A stretch of DNA of 42,143 bases from Candidatus Nomurabacteria bacterium (GCA_026396065.1 JAPLXO010000004.1:82387-124529), one strand, 5' to 3'; numbered from the stretch's first letter, positions 1 through 9,073 are shown. Notes: generated by a model not told the origin, from the letters alone. Numbers and translations: made by a program.

Positions 1-1
1 A

Positions 2-997
2 ATGTTCGACACAGATGTCATTGTCATCGACCCTGAAAGGGAATACGAGTATTTAGCAGAAGCCGTAGGTGGAAGATATTTCAATATTTCTCTTTCTTCC
101 GATCACCATATCAATCCTTTTGATTTACCAATTCCAAGAGAAGATGAAACAGCAGAAGATGTCTTGCGTTCAAACATTATAAACTTGGTTGGACTTTTCC
201 GACTTATGCTAGGAGGATTAACTCCAGAAGAAGATTCACTTGTAGACCGAGCTATCTCTGAAACATATGCTATTAAAGATATTACACCTGATTCTGATTT
301 TTCTAATATTGAGCCACCACTTCTTTCAGACTTTGAAATGGTTCTATCTGGAATGGAGGGAAGTGATAGTGTCATACAAAGACTTGTAAAATATACTCGT
401 GGATCTTGGTCTACATTTTTAAACAAACCATCCAATGTGGATATCAATAAAAAATTTATTGTCTTTTCTGTGCGTGATATGGAAGACGAATTGAAACCAA
501 TTGCGATGTATATTGTTACTCACTTCATTTGGAATGCTGTACGTAAAAATTTAAAAAAGAGATTGCTCGTTGTGGACGAGGCTTGGTGGATGATGAAATC
601 TGAAGATACGGCTTCTTTCCTTTATAGTATCGCAAAACGTGGAAGAAAATACTTCCTAGGGCTAGCTACTATTACTCAAGATGCGGCTGACTTTATGAAA
701 TCTCCTTATGGTGTGCCTATTGTAACAAACTCTTCTATTCAAATACTTCTAAAACAATCACCATCTACTATAGATGTACTACAAAAGACGTTCAACCTTA
801 CAGATGAAGAAAAATATCTATTACTTGAATCTGGAGTAGGGGAAGGTATATTCTTCGCCGGTACAAAACACGTGGCTATTAAAGTAATAGCTTCATATAC
901 TGAAGATCAAATTATCACATCTGACCCATCACAAATTCTTTCTATCAAAAAAGCCAAGGCTGATCTGGAAGATGCCGAGGCTGTGGGGAAAAAGTAG
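2..997 (+). CDS. VirB4/TraC-family type IV secretion ATPase, C-terminal part (cut by window start)
   Basis: This is the C-terminal ATPase half of a VirB4/TraC-like motor that powers type IV secretion or conjugative-pilus machinery at the cytoplasmic membrane. The first ATG is probably internal: the family Walker A loop should lie just upstream, outside the window. Visible are the post-Walker-A strand VIVIDPEREYEYL, the family NPFDLP segment, a Walker B with flanking aromatics (LLVVDEAWWMMK, about aa 190-201), and the RGRKYFLGLATITQD helix typical of VirB4 C-domains. The next gene starts 23 nt downstream on the same strand and encodes a secreted protein; a pilin-like fusion follows, so this is the 3' part of a secretion or pilus operon. 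Whether it exports protein, exports DNA or takes up DNA cannot be told from here. Confidence 0.85.
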   Translation: MFDTDVIVIDPEREYEYLAEAVGGRYFNISLSSDHHINPFDLPIPREDETAEDVLRSNIINLVGLFRLMLGGLTPEEDSLVDRAISETYAIKDITPDSDFSNIEPPLLSDFEMVLSGMEGSDSVIQRLVKYTRGSWSTFLNKPSNVDINKKFIVFSVRDMEDELKPIAMYIVTHFIWNAVRKNLKKRLLVVDEAWWMMKSEDTASFLYSIAKRGRKYFLGLATITQDAADFMKSPYGVPIVTNSSIQILLKQSPSTIDVLQKTFNLTDEEKYLLLESGVGEGIFFAGTKHVAIKVIASYTEDQIITSDPSQILSIKKAKADLEDAEAVGKK

Positions 998-1020
998 AAA
1001 ACAAAAGAAAAAGTGATATA

Positions 1021-2010
1021 ATGTATTTAATGAGAAATAAGATTTTCATACTAAGTTTCGCAATGTTTTTGAGTTTTTTCGCATTTTCTGCACATGCACA
1101 AGTAGCCAGCTCAGACATTTCAATAGATATTTCTCCAGAATTTCCAAAACCAAACGAAACTGTAAAAGTAACATTGAGCAGTTTTTCAATAGATTTAAAT
1201 AAATCAAACATTGCTTGGTCTGTAAATAGCAAAGAGGTGATTACGTCTGTAGGTAAAAAAGATTTCACTTTTGAAATGGGAGGGTTTGGTGAAAACACTT
1301 ATATAGAAGCAAAAATATATACAACAGGTGGCCAGAGTTTAATAAAAAATATTTCAGTTTCTTCTGCAAACATAGATATGCTTTGGGAGGCTTATGATTC
1401 TTATGTTCCACCTTTTTATAGAGGTAAAACACTGGCCTCACAAGAAATAAATTACAAAATAGTAGCAATACCAAATATGATGTCTGGTGGATATAGGGCT
1501 AATGCAGATCAAATGTCTTATACTTGGACAAAAGATGATGATGGGCAAGTAGAATCTTCTGGTTTTGGTAAAAGCTCTTTTATTTTTAAAAACACTTATT
1601 TAGAAAGTAGTAATACAATAGAAGTAGTAGCTTCTGATATAACAGGAAAGAATTCTACTTCTGGAAGTATTACAGTCACAGGATCAGATCCAAAAATAGT
1701 TTTTTACAGAAACGATCCTGTATTTGGAGTAGACATAGATCATGCATTAAAAGACAATTTTAATTTAAATAATAAAGGTGATTCAATATTTGTAGCACCA
1801 TATTTCTTTTCTCCAAAAATGATAAATTCACAAGAATTGGTTTTTGATTGGTCACTAAATGGGGAAGTAATAGCCACTCCAAACCCAAAAAATATACTTT
1901 CAATAAAACCAAACAATTCACAATCGGGTGTTGCCGTTATAAAAATTGCAGTAAATAATGCGCGATCACTTTTCCAAACTTTAGAAAAGACAATAAATGC
2001 TAATTTTTAA
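1021..2010 (+). CDS. Secreted beta-sandwich protein of the T4SS-like cluster (unknown)
   Basis: I do not recognise the family. A signal peptide is clear: a short basic start (MYLMRNK), a hydrophobic stretch rich in Phe and Leu, and a likely cleavage after AHA at about aa 26 (FSAHA|QVASS). The mature part is rich in Ser, Asn, Thr and Ile with alternating hydrophobic residues, and has Ig/PKD-like phrases such as SPEFPKPNETVKVTLSS near the N-terminus and FDWSLNGEVIATPNPKN near the C-terminus, so it is probably a series of extracellular beta-sandwich domains. Two ATGs 9 nt apart (1021, 1030) could serve as start. It lies between virB4 and the pilin-like fusion gene, 2 nt before the latter, which suggests cotranscription and a role outside the membrane in the same apparatus. 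Confidence 0.75.
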   Translation: MYLMRNKIFILSFAMFLSFFAFSAHAQVASSDISIDISPEFPKPNETVKVTLSSFSIDLNKSNIAWSVNSKEVITSVGKKDFTFEMGGFGENTYIEAKIYTTGGQSLIKNISVSSANIDMLWEAYDSYVPPFYRGKTLASQEINYKIVAIPNMMSGGYRANADQMSYTWTKDDDGQVESSGFGKSSFIFKNTYLESSNTIEVVASDITGKNSTSGSITVTGSDPKIVFYRNDPVFGVDIDHALKDNFNLNNKGDSIFVAPYFFSPKMINSQELVFDWSLNGEVIATPNPKNILSIKPNNSQSGVAVIKIAVNNARSLFQTLEKTINANF

Positions 2011-2012
2011 AA

Positions 2013-4085
2013 ATGATTAAAAAAATAACAAAAAAAATAATATTAGGACTTTATTTGGCAATATTTTTAATTGGTGGAATGGCTACACCATTTATCACAA
2101 ATGCTACAGGTAACTGTGCAGTGACTAGCGCTGTTTTTACAACAGGACCTAATTTTTCAGATCATGCTGGTTTTATGGACACACAGACTACTCCTTGGTA
2201 CAGCCTAGCAAATATAGGAAATAATACCGACAAAGTGGGTATAACAATTAATACTACAAATTGTTCTGGTGATACATTAAAAGTAAGTATCACATCAATT
2301 GGTGTTTCAACTGGTTTAGACCAAGATATTGGAAGTGATACAGGTGTTCCAGCAACTATAACTACTAGTACACATATGCCATCTCATCTACCTATAACAG
2401 TAGATAATACAGAAACAATAACTATACATTTACGCCCGGGGGAAACTCTTTGCAATGGTTCTCTTGCTGGAATAAATAATGACTGTTCTTACTATATAAC
2501 AGTATACAAACCAGGAGATGCTAACCTCGGTAATGATGTAGAAATTTATAGATCTTTTACTCCTTTATCACCAAACTTACACCCACAATCTAAATTGTTA
2601 TACGATTGTTCAGGAGAATGTTCTGATCCATGGTCACTAATAGAATATACGCCTAGAAATACGGCAATATTAGCATGTAAGGTACTTTCTGCTGAATTTG
2701 ATCCGTATGGATTCCAAGGTGGAACAACGCAATGGTATTACAACGGTGAAGGCAAGAGTCCTGTTACTGTAACAGTAAAGACTTCTGGTTGTACTGGTGT
2801 ACAACTACAAATAGCTGTCGCAGAACATTGGACTGTTGGGCTAAACGATGTAACCCAAGTAGCTAAAATGGAAAATTTAAAATATGTAGTAGATGGCACT
2901 GGAACAATAACAGCAAATCTTTGGCCAGGAGAAACAAATTGTCACAGGGTAGGTGGAAGTGGTTTTGATTGCCAATATTATCTAAAAGTTTATGGTATAC
3001 CAGATGGTACAACCTACAATACATTCAACCCAATACAACCACGTGGAAATTTACAATATATGTGTGATGGAATTACTTGTACTGGAGATGACTGGGGAGT
3101 GGAACCATCTGGAACAGAACAACATGTAAACACAATCACTGATTACTATCCATTGGCACCATTACCAGGAATAGGTGAGACATGTAGTCCAGATCCTTCT
3201 GATCCAAGTAAGACAAATTGCGTAAAAACTGCACCAGATCCAACCACTGGATGTTCTGGTTTTGCTTCATATTTAAATGCACTAATAAAAGTATTTATTG
3301 GTATCTCTGCTGTATTAGCAATGATAATGATAATAATGGGTGGAATAGAATATATGACTACGGAAGCAATATCAGGAAAGGAGAGTGGCAAAGAGAGAAT
3401 TACCAATTCAATCTTTGGATTATTACTCGCCCTTGGTGCATATATGTTACTAAATACAATAAATCCACAATTATTAAATATTGGGTTGTGTGGAATACCG
3501 GATGCTCAAGTAAGTATATCGCCAACAGATACTTCAAACGGATCAAATAATTCATTGTGTATATCAAACACAAACCCACCAAACCCAGACAGTGCAACTG
3601 GAACAAATATAACACTAAACCCTACTATGGTTAGTAAATACATACCTGCACGAGATCCATTAAACATTCCCGTTGGAATTAAATTACTAATAACTGCACA
3701 AACTTATACTGAGGGATTTTCTGATGTTCCACCACCACCAGGTGGCACTAAGTCATATAGGACAAATAACCCTGGAAATATAGGAAATACAGATGACGGA
3801 ACAACAAAAACATATCCAACATTAGCAGATGGAATAAAAGCGCAACGTGATATAGTAACAAATGTAGCAAATGGAACATCAACTAGTTACAAAATTGGAA
3901 GTAAACCAACCTGTGCTCTTGGATCTGAATCTTATAATGGATCTTTATATCAATACTTAAGAATATATAGTACTGGAGCAAGAATGAATAATAATTATTT
4001 AAATAGTATCATTGGATATTTTGCTCAAAACCAAAAAACAATTACGGGAAGAACAAAAATGTCTGAAATAGCAGCTTTAAATTAA
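2013..4085 (+). CDS. Secreted tandem-domain / VirB2-pilin-like / lysozyme-like fusion protein
   Basis: A 690-aa protein with four parts. (1) A signal peptide, hydrophobic core about aa 9-27. (2) Two tandem Cys-containing beta domains, about aa 33-215 and 220-385, sharing the pattern of a start with C-(A/K)-V, an RPGETLC or WPGETNC turn, then DC-YY and a closing C-x-G-x-C. (3) About aa 412-492, two hydrophobic helices around GGIEYMTTEAISGKESGKE, the arrangement of TrbC/VirB2-like pilin subunits in CPR genomes. (4) About aa 540-690, a lysozyme/transglycosylase-like module with RTNNPGNIG and a following YPTLADGIKAQ, as in peptidoglycan-degrading modules of phage and conjugation proteins. Pilin-like helices joined to a wall-lytic domain in one chain suggest a cell-surface structure that opens murein. 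The start follows the previous stop by 2 nt with no Shine-Dalgarno. Confidence 0.75.
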   Translation: MIKKITKKIILGLYLAIFLIGGMATPFITNATGNCAVTSAVFTTGPNFSDHAGFMDTQTTPWYSLANIGNNTDKVGITINTTNCSGDTLKVSITSIGVSTGLDQDIGSDTGVPATITTSTHMPSHLPITVDNTETITIHLRPGETLCNGSLAGINNDCSYYITVYKPGDANLGNDVEIYRSFTPLSPNLHPQSKLLYDCSGECSDPWSLIEYTPRNTAILACKVLSAEFDPYGFQGGTTQWYYNGEGKSPVTVTVKTSGCTGVQLQIAVAEHWTVGLNDVTQVAKMENLKYVVDGTGTITANLWPGETNCHRVGGSGFDCQYYLKVYGIPDGTTYNTFNPIQPRGNLQYMCDGITCTGDDWGVEPSGTEQHVNTITDYYPLAPLPGIGETCSPDPSDPSKTNCVKTAPDPTTGCSGFASYLNALIKVFIGISAVLAMIMIIMGGIEYMTTEAISGKESGKERITNSIFGLLLALGAYMLLNTINPQLLNIGLCGIPDAQVSISPTDTSNGSNNSLCISNTNPPNPDSATGTNITLNPTMVSKYIPARDPLNIPVGIKLLITAQTYTEGFSDVPPPPGGTKSYRTNNPGNIGNTDDGTTKTYPTLADGIKAQRDIVTNVANGTSTSYKIGSKPTCALGSESYNGSLYQYLRIYSTGARMNNNYLNSIIGYFAQNQKTITGRTKMSEIAALN

Positions 4086-4089
4086 AATT

Positions 4090-5478
4090 ATGTCCAAAAA
4101 AAATTTCACAATCTTAATAATAATCTTGGTATCTCTAACAGTTTTAATGTTTGGAATTATTTTATTATTTCCACAATCAAAACCAGCACAAATTATAAAA
4201 AGCGTAGTTCCTAGTGTTTTCCCTGTTGGAAATATGCCATCTACAAACACAAATACTCCTCCGGCAAATGTTTCTGGTCTTGGTGGATTGGTTCCTTTTG
4301 GAACCGACAATTTAAAACCGACAATAGAAGTAAATAAATTAAAATTACAAAAGATCTCAAGCTTCCCTGTAGCTGGTTTTGGTGTATATAATAAAGAAAT
4401 TTTTAAAGAAGTTGCTCCTATTATTCCTCCAGTTGCGACAGCAGAAACTGCAACAACGACAGCAACTGGTTTAAAACCTACAGATAAAAAATCAGTAATT
4501 GCAAAACCTACTCCTCCAGCTACTGTTTTTATTACTGCTGTTAGATATGTTGATAAAAAAACTGGAAATATTTATCAAAATCTTGCAGATAATATAAACG
4601 AGAGGCAATTTACAAGTACAATTATTGCAAAAGTGCATGACGCATTTTTTGGAAACAATTCTGGTACAGTAGCGATGCGTTATTTAAAAGACGATAATCT
4701 TACAATAGAAAGTTTTCTAGGAAACCTGCCAAAAGAAGTCTTGGGAGGGGATACCACAGCTGATACTGATGTAAAAGGTGTTTTCTTGCCTGAAAATATT
4801 ACAGATCTGAGTATCTCACCAGACAAAGCTAAATTATTTTATATTTTCAATTTAAATAAAAATGCTATTGGTGTATCATCTGGAATACTTGGTGATAAAA
4901 AATCACAAATATTTAGTTCTCCATTTACTGAATGGCTTACACAATGGCCAAATGAAAAGATGATTACTTTAACCACAAAACCATCTACTAATGTACCAGG
5001 TTATATGTATTCAATAGACCCTTCAAAAAAGGATTTTAAAAAAGTGTTAGGTAGTATTAATGGATTAACTACAAACACAAGCCCATCTGGAAGATTGGTC
5101 CTTTATAGTAGCTCAAAAAATAATTCGATTAATTTATATTTATATAATACAGACACAGGACGTTCAGATTTACTCGGTGTAAAAACACTACCAGAAAAAT
5201 GTGTGTGGACAAAAGCAAGCGACGAAATATATTGTGCTGTACCAGGATCTTTAGATAGAGCTAGTTATCCTGATGATTGGTATCAAGGAATAATCTCTTT
5301 TGGAGACCAAATCTGGAAAATTGATGCTACAAATGAAAGTGCTACCACAATAGCTGATCCTGTTGTAATTTCTGGAGAAGAAGTAGACGGTATAAAACTT
5401 GCCTTAGATGATAGCGAGAACTTCTTATTTTTTGTAAACAAAAAAGATTCTTACCTTTGGCAACTTAATTTAAAATAA
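4090..5478 (+). CDS. Membrane-anchored WD40/TolB-like repeat protein (unknown)
   Basis: A 462-aa protein with one N-terminal transmembrane helix (about aa 6-27, very rich in Ile and Leu) and no obvious cleavage site, so it is probably anchored with the rest outside the cytoplasm. A Pro/Thr/Ala-rich linker (about aa 50-140) leads to a C-terminal region with repeated beta-propeller-like blades: DLSISPDKAKLFYIFN, TSPSGRLVLYSSS and LDDSENFLFFVNKKD read like TolB/WD40-type strands. It starts 4 nt after the pilin-like fusion and is the last gene of the + strand cluster, ahead of a palindromic repeat. I cannot name the family; a scaffold or sensor role at the pilus is only a guess from position. Confidence 0.7.
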   Translation: MSKKNFTILIIILVSLTVLMFGIILLFPQSKPAQIIKSVVPSVFPVGNMPSTNTNTPPANVSGLGGLVPFGTDNLKPTIEVNKLKLQKISSFPVAGFGVYNKEIFKEVAPIIPPVATAETATTTATGLKPTDKKSVIAKPTPPATVFITAVRYVDKKTGNIYQNLADNINERQFTSTIIAKVHDAFFGNNSGTVAMRYLKDDNLTIESFLGNLPKEVLGGDTTADTDVKGVFLPENITDLSISPDKAKLFYIFNLNKNAIGVSSGILGDKKSQIFSSPFTEWLTQWPNEKMITLTTKPSTNVPGYMYSIDPSKKDFKKVLGSINGLTTNTSPSGRLVLYSSSKNNSINLYLYNTDTGRSDLLGVKTLPEKCVWTKASDEIYCAVPGSLDRASYPDDWYQGIISFGDQIWKIDATNESATTIADPVVISGEEVDGIKLALDDSENFLFFVNKKDSYLWQLNLK

Positions 5479-5480
5479 TC

Positions 5481-5559
5481 CACCTCATCCCACGACTTCT
5501 CCTTATAAAGTAGAAGGAGCTAAAACCCTCTCCTTAACAAGGAGAGGGTAGGGTGAGGT
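5481..5559. repeat. Compound palindromic repeat between convergent genes
   Basis: A nested inverted repeat: outer arms cctcatccc and gggtgagg enclose two hairpins, ctccttat...agaaggag and ccctctcctt-aac-aaggagaggg. It fills the gap between the + strand T4SS-like cluster and jag on the - strand and may also end transcription in both directions. The same CCTCTCCTT / AAGGAGAGG core recurs inside genes at 20958-21000 and 30796-30870. Confidence 0.75.
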
Positions 5560-5561
5560 TC

Positions 5562-6044
5562 TTAAATTTCTCCTATATATTTAATTACGACTCTGCGAGA
5601 TGGCCCAAAACCAGTAGATTCTGATTTTAAATCGTTTGAATTTGAAACATATTCATGCACAATACGGCGATCAAAAGCAGACATAGGATCGACTTCGATA
5701 CTAGATTTAAAATAACGAGCTCTTTCAGCTATCATATGTGCAATAGCTTTGACATTATCAACTCTTTTCTTTTGAAAACCACCAACATCTATTAAAATTC
5801 CTTCATGAATTTCTTGACCTTCTTCTTTTGAAAGAGCTTTCCCTTCAACTACTCTTTTAACTAAATGATTTAGAGCATGCAACGCTTCACCTTCACGACT
5901 GGTAAAAAGATACGGATTATTAACATCAACAGAATACCAAACTGTATTAGAATTATCTTCTTGAGAAATAAGAACTTCTTTAACAGAAACATCCATTTTT
6001 TCAATAATTTCTTTTATTAAATTTTGTATTTCTTGTTGATTCAT
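5562..6044 (-). CDS. jag: Jag/KhpB-like RNA-binding protein (KH + R3H)
   Basis: A 160-aa protein matching the C-terminal core of Jag (SpoIIIJ-associated protein, KhpB), an RNA-binding regulator linked to cell division and envelope control. The KH-like part is about aa 20-100 (LFTSREGEALHALNHLVKRV, then LIDVGGFQKKR), and the R3H domain is about aa 105-160 with DRRIVHEYVSN and the closing TGFGPSRRVVI. It lacks the N-terminal Jag domain of longer homologues. It is downstream of yidC in the conserved rpmH-rnpA-yidD-yidC-jag order; the 11-nt gap suggests one operon. Confidence 0.9.
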   Translation of the reverse strand: MNQQEIQNLIKEIIEKMDVSVKEVLISQEDNSNTVWYSVDVNNPYLFTSREGEALHALNHLVKRVVEGKALSKEEGQEIHEGILIDVGGFQKKRVDNVKAIAHMIAERARYFKSSIEVDPMSAFDRRIVHEYVSNSNDLKSESTGFGPSRRVVIKYIGEI

Positions 6045-6055
6045 AAATTTAAAAA

Positions 6056-6796
6056 TTATTTTACTTCTACAGCAAGACTAATTTTCTTCCTATTAACATG
6101 AATTTGCTGAAAGACAGTAAACATATTACTTGTAATCCAATACAATGCTATTGCTCCGGAAATCTTGTAAGCAATAATGATGATAAGGAATGGGAAGATG
6201 TACTTCATTTGCATTTGCATACTAGAAGCAAAACTGTCTTGAAATGATTTTGGTCCATCTTTCTTCTCAGATACTGGTGGTTTTGGCATATAGTGTGCCT
6301 GTAAAAATTGAGATGCTCCAGCTAAAATAGCTAAAAGTAAACTTGGTTTTGAAATATCTAAAAGACCAATAAACATATTGTTAATATGAACTGGATTTTT
6401 AACAAAAGAATACAAGAATGCTGTATCAAAACCTGTACCTTGATTAAAACGCAAAAATACATAATAAAGAGCAAAAATTATTGGGATTTGAATCAAAACC
6501 AAAAGACAACCAGAAAATGGATTAGTCTTATATTTTTTATAAAGTTCAAAGGTTTGTTTTGCTTGTTCTTCTTTACTTGCACCAGAAGCTTTAACCTTCG
6601 CTATTTCTGGCTCAAGAAGCTTCATTTTGGCTTGTGATTCAATTGAACGGCGTGAAAGGGGGATAAGTATTGTTTTAACAAGAAGAGTCAAAATAATAAC
6701 AGCAACACCTACGTCGCCCCCAGGAACAACAGAAACTATTACGGCTAGAAGGTTTAAAAGTGGTTTATAGAGAAGTGTATTCCAAATATTTAACAT
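6056..6796 (-). CDS. yidC: Membrane protein insertase YidC
   Basis: A 246-aa Oxa1/YidC/Alb3-type insertase, which places membrane proteins in the cytoplasmic membrane alone or with SecYEG. The first conserved helix (VAVIILTLLVKTILIPLSRR) carries the arginine expected in the hydrophilic groove; the cytoplasmic helical hairpin follows (SQAKMKLLEPEIAKVK), and further helices include FALYYVFLRF and the C-terminal ALYWITSNMFTVFQQ with the family YWxxSN signature. It has no large periplasmic domain, as in Gram-positive SpoIIIJ-type YidC, and is on the short side. It lies in the rpmH-rnpA-yidD-yidC-jag block. Confidence 0.95.
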   Translation of the reverse strand: MLNIWNTLLYKPLLNLLAVIVSVVPGGDVGVAVIILTLLVKTILIPLSRRSIESQAKMKLLEPEIAKVKASGASKEEQAKQTFELYKKYKTNPFSGCLLVLIQIPIIFALYYVFLRFNQGTGFDTAFLYSFVKNPVHINNMFIGLLDISKPSLLLAILAGASQFLQAHYMPKPPVSEKKDGPKSFQDSFASSMQMQMKYIFPFLIIIIAYKISGAIALYWITSNMFTVFQQIHVNRKKISLAVEVK

Positions 6797-6832
6797 CTTC
6801 TCATTCTATACGAAAAAAGGTAAAAAGCAAAA

Positions 6833-7084
6833 TTATTTTAATGGATCCATATGATTCTTTTGCCAAGGATGGCAACGAAGGATACGCCGAAAACCCAAAA
6901 AAGTTCCTTTTAAAATACCATATTTGTTTATAGCCTCTTTGGTATACTCTGAGCAGGTTGGATAAAAAACACAAACAGATTTTTTAACAATACCTAGACG
7001 CCTTAAAATACCCTGATCTGGGGATAAGGTTTTTTGGTAAAGACTAATTAATTTTGTTGAGTATGATTTTAATTTCATTTTCAA
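6833..7084 (-). CDS. yidD: Membrane protein insertion efficiency factor YidD
   Basis: An 83-aa YidD homologue. The family pattern is complete: an amphipathic N-terminal helix (KLISLYQKTLSPD), the conserved CVFYPTCSEYTKEAI, the KGTFLGFRRILRCHPW segment and the terminal MDPLK. The protein is thought to assist YidC and SecYEG insertion from the cytoplasmic face. Its 5' end overlaps the 3' end of rnpA by 41 nt, an arrangement common for this pair and a sign of coupled translation. Confidence 0.93.
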   Translation of the reverse strand: MKMKLKSYSTKLISLYQKTLSPDQGILRRLGIVKKSVCVFYPTCSEYTKEAINKYGILKGTFLGFRRILRCHPWQKNHMDPLK

Positions 7085-7406
7085 GATTTATTATTGGATT
7101 ATAAGAGTTATTTTTTCTACCACCAAAAACACCTTCGCTGTTTTTACCAAACAAAATAACACCATTCAACCCTTTTGGGAGTATTAAAAAATATTTTCTT
7201 AATACAGCATAACCTCTTCTACGTAATAAGTTTCTAACCACAGCTTTTTTAGACACTGTTTTAGGTGTAATGAAAGAAATTTGTGATACGGAGGCATTTT
7301 TATTTAAAAGAAATTTAAAAGACAAGTTCGCAGAATTAATAAACCTTCCTTCTTTGAAGATTTTTTCAACCGTTTTGCGGTCAGCTCTGTTTTTTTTAGG
7401 TAGCAT
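7044..7406 (-). CDS. rnpA: Ribonuclease P protein component RnpA
   Basis: A 120-aa protein that binds RNase P RNA and helps mature tRNA 5' ends. The signature basic helix KKAVVRNLLRRR (about aa 52-63), the N-terminal NRADRKTVEKIFKEGR and the central FKFLLN...SFITPKTVSKK strand region are all present. The C-terminus runs into a low-complexity Asn/Lys/Ile tail that overlaps yidD. It starts 25 nt after the rpmH stop. No RNase P RNA gene was recognised in the window. Confidence 0.93.
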   Translation of the reverse strand: MLPKKNRADRKTVEKIFKEGRFINSANLSFKFLLNKNASVSQISFITPKTVSKKAVVRNLLRRRGYAVLRKYFLILPKGLNGVILFGKNSEGVFGGRKNNSYNPIINLENEIKIILNKIN

Positions 7407-7431
7407 AGAAAAAGCAAAAGACGTAAAACAC

Positions 7432-7566
7432 TTAGACGGTAAGCTTTTTTCGTCCTTTTTGAAGTCTTCTTTTTAATACATTTTTACCAGTTTTAGACTT
7501 GGATCGAACGAGAAAACCATGAGTTTTTGCTCTTTTTCGCTTTTTTGGTTGATATGTTTGTGACAT
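7432..7566 (-). CDS. rpmH: Ribosomal protein bL34
   Basis: A 44-aa, strongly basic protein reading [18 protein letters not shown], then [20 protein letters not shown] and RKKLTV. The [10 protein letters not shown] block and the [16 protein letters not shown] end are diagnostic for bL34. It heads the rpmH-rnpA-yidD-yidC-jag operon, back to back with dnaA, the classic origin arrangement. A TATTAT box at 7578-7583 (- strand) leaves a leader of only about 4 nt. Confidence 0.97.
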   Translation of the reverse strand: MSQTYQPKKRKRAKTHGFLVRSKSKTGKNVLKRRLQKGRKKLTV

Positions 7567-7714
7567 AAATGTATTCTATAATATTTTTCTTTATAAATCA
7601 AGAATGTGCTCGAGAAGTGTGAAAGTTAAACAAAAAAGTTATCAACAGTTTATAAACATAGTTAATAAGTTTATACAACTACCATAATAAAAAGAAGTCG
7701 CTATAATATAGCAT
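7567..7714. promoter_or_regulatory. rpmH-dnaA divergent intergenic region with DnaA-box-like sites
   Basis: An AT-rich spacer between divergent rpmH and dnaA. It holds TTATCAACA at 7639-7647 (one mismatch to TTATNCACA allowing for the variable position) and a weaker TTATACAAC at 7671-7679, so it may belong to the origin or autoregulate dnaA. GAGAAGTGT at 7612-7620 recurs downstream of dnaA at 9090-9098. Both promoters described for rpmH and dnaA lie here. Confidence 0.6.
7702..7707 (+). promoter_or_regulatory. dnaA -10 box, leaderless
   Basis: A perfect TATAAT lies 7 nt before the dnaA ATG, so transcription should start at or next to the start codon. No good -35 and no Shine-Dalgarno are seen. 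Confidence 0.7.
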
Positions 7715-9073
7715 ATGATAAATACAAAAGAGCTTTGGAAGAACTGCCTTGGCCAAATCGAAAATGATGTCTCAAAAGCAAATTTTAGTACATGGTTTCG
7801 AAATACATGTATTCTAAAAGAAGATGCTGGAATAATATATATAGGAGTACCAAATGAATTTGTTCGTGATTGGTTAAAAAATAAATATCATAAACTTATT
7901 ACTAAAACCATAGCCGATTTCTTTGACACAATGAGAGCTGTTGAATATTCAATTACTAAAATTGAGGGGATTCAAGAAGAGGTAAAAAACCAAAACAACG
8001 CGTCATTTATAAACAAAGAGCTACCACTAAAAGATCTTTATAATATAAACAAAGAGGACAATTTAAACCCTAGATATAAATTTGATTCTTTTATTGTTGG
8101 ATCTTTTAACGAGTTGGCATATGCAGCAGCACAAGCAATTATTGCAAAACCTGGAATGAGCTACAATCCTTTTTTTGTATATGGTGGAACTGGTCTAGGA
8201 AAAACACATTTAATCCAAGGTATTGGTAATTCTGTAAAAGAAAAATATCCAGATAAAAAAGTTCACTATATAACTCTCGAAAAATTTGCTACCGACTTAG
8301 TAAATTCTTTTCAATTTGGTAATAATAAAGCAAATTCTTTTAAGGAAAAATATAGAAAATATGATCTATTAATTATTGATGATATTCAATTTATTGGAAA
8401 AATGGAAAAAACACAGGAAGAATTATTTCATACTTTCAATACATTCTACGAAAACAACAAGCAAATTGTTTTTTCTTCTGACAAACATCCAAATTTTATT
8501 CCAGGGCTTGAAGACAGATTAAAATCTAGGTTTGCTGCCGGAATGATAGTAGATGTTTCTGAGCCTGAATATGAATCTCGTTTAGCTATTTTAAAAGTTA
8601 AATTACAAGAATTTGGTATAAACTTAGATGAAGAGGTTGTGCAATATATTGCATCCTCTATTCAGGGGAATATTCGTGAATTAGAAGGTAGCTTAAATAC
8701 AATTATTTGCCAATATAGACTAAAAAATAGACCTATTTCATTAAATGAGGTAAAAACCTTATTAAAAAACAACATAAAACCCAAAAAGGGTGTTGTGATA
8801 AAAGATATTGTAAAAATAATAGCAGATTTTTACAACCTAGAAGAAGCAGAAATTTATGAAAAGACACGCAGAAAAGAAATCGTGAAAGCTCGACAAGTTG
8901 TAATGTATATTTTGAGAGAAGATTTTAATATTTCATACCCATTAATTGGACAAAAACTTGGAGGGAAAGACCACACAACAGTAATACACTCACATTTAAA
9001 AATAAAAAGTTCAATAAAAACAGACGCGTCACTTGTTTCTGAGTTAGAACAAATTAGAATCCTGTTTAAATAA
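7715..9073 (+). CDS. dnaA: Chromosomal replication initiator DnaA
   Basis: A 452-aa initiator ATPase of normal size. Domain I is about aa 1-85 (ELWKNCLGQIENDVSKANFSTW; the FSTWF motif is typical), followed by a short linker. The AAA+ domain, about aa 115-330, has Walker A GGTGLGKTHL (near aa 155), Walker B LLIIDDIQF and sensor region LKSRFAAGM. The DNA-binding domain IV has the signature GGKDHTTVIHSHLKI near aa 412-426. It melts the origin and loads the helicase; DnaA-box-like sequences flank the gene on both sides. The start is set by the conserved N-terminus and the TATAAT 7 nt upstream. Confidence 0.98.
   Translation: MINTKELWKNCLGQIENDVSKANFSTWFRNTCILKEDAGIIYIGVPNEFVRDWLKNKYHKLITKTIADFFDTMRAVEYSITKIEGIQEEVKNQNNASFINKELPLKDLYNINKEDNLNPRYKFDSFIVGSFNELAYAAAQAIIAKPGMSYNPFFVYGGTGLGKTHLIQGIGNSVKEKYPDKKVHYITLEKFATDLVNSFQFGNNKANSFKEKYRKYDLLIIDDIQFIGKMEKTQEELFHTFNTFYENNKQIVFSSDKHPNFIPGLEDRLKSRFAAGMIVDVSEPEYESRLAILKVKLQEFGINLDEEVVQYIASSIQGNIRELEGSLNTIICQYRLKNRPISLNEVKTLLKNNIKPKKGVVIKDIVKIIADFYNLEEAEIYEKTRRKEIVKARQVVMYILREDFNISYPLIGQKLGGKDHTTVIHSHLKIKSSIKTDASLVSELEQIRILFK

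Noticed and set aside
3146-3615. Antisense and alternative-frame ORFs within the pilin-like fusion gene
   Set aside because: Shadow frames of a clear coding region; unlikely amino-acid composition.
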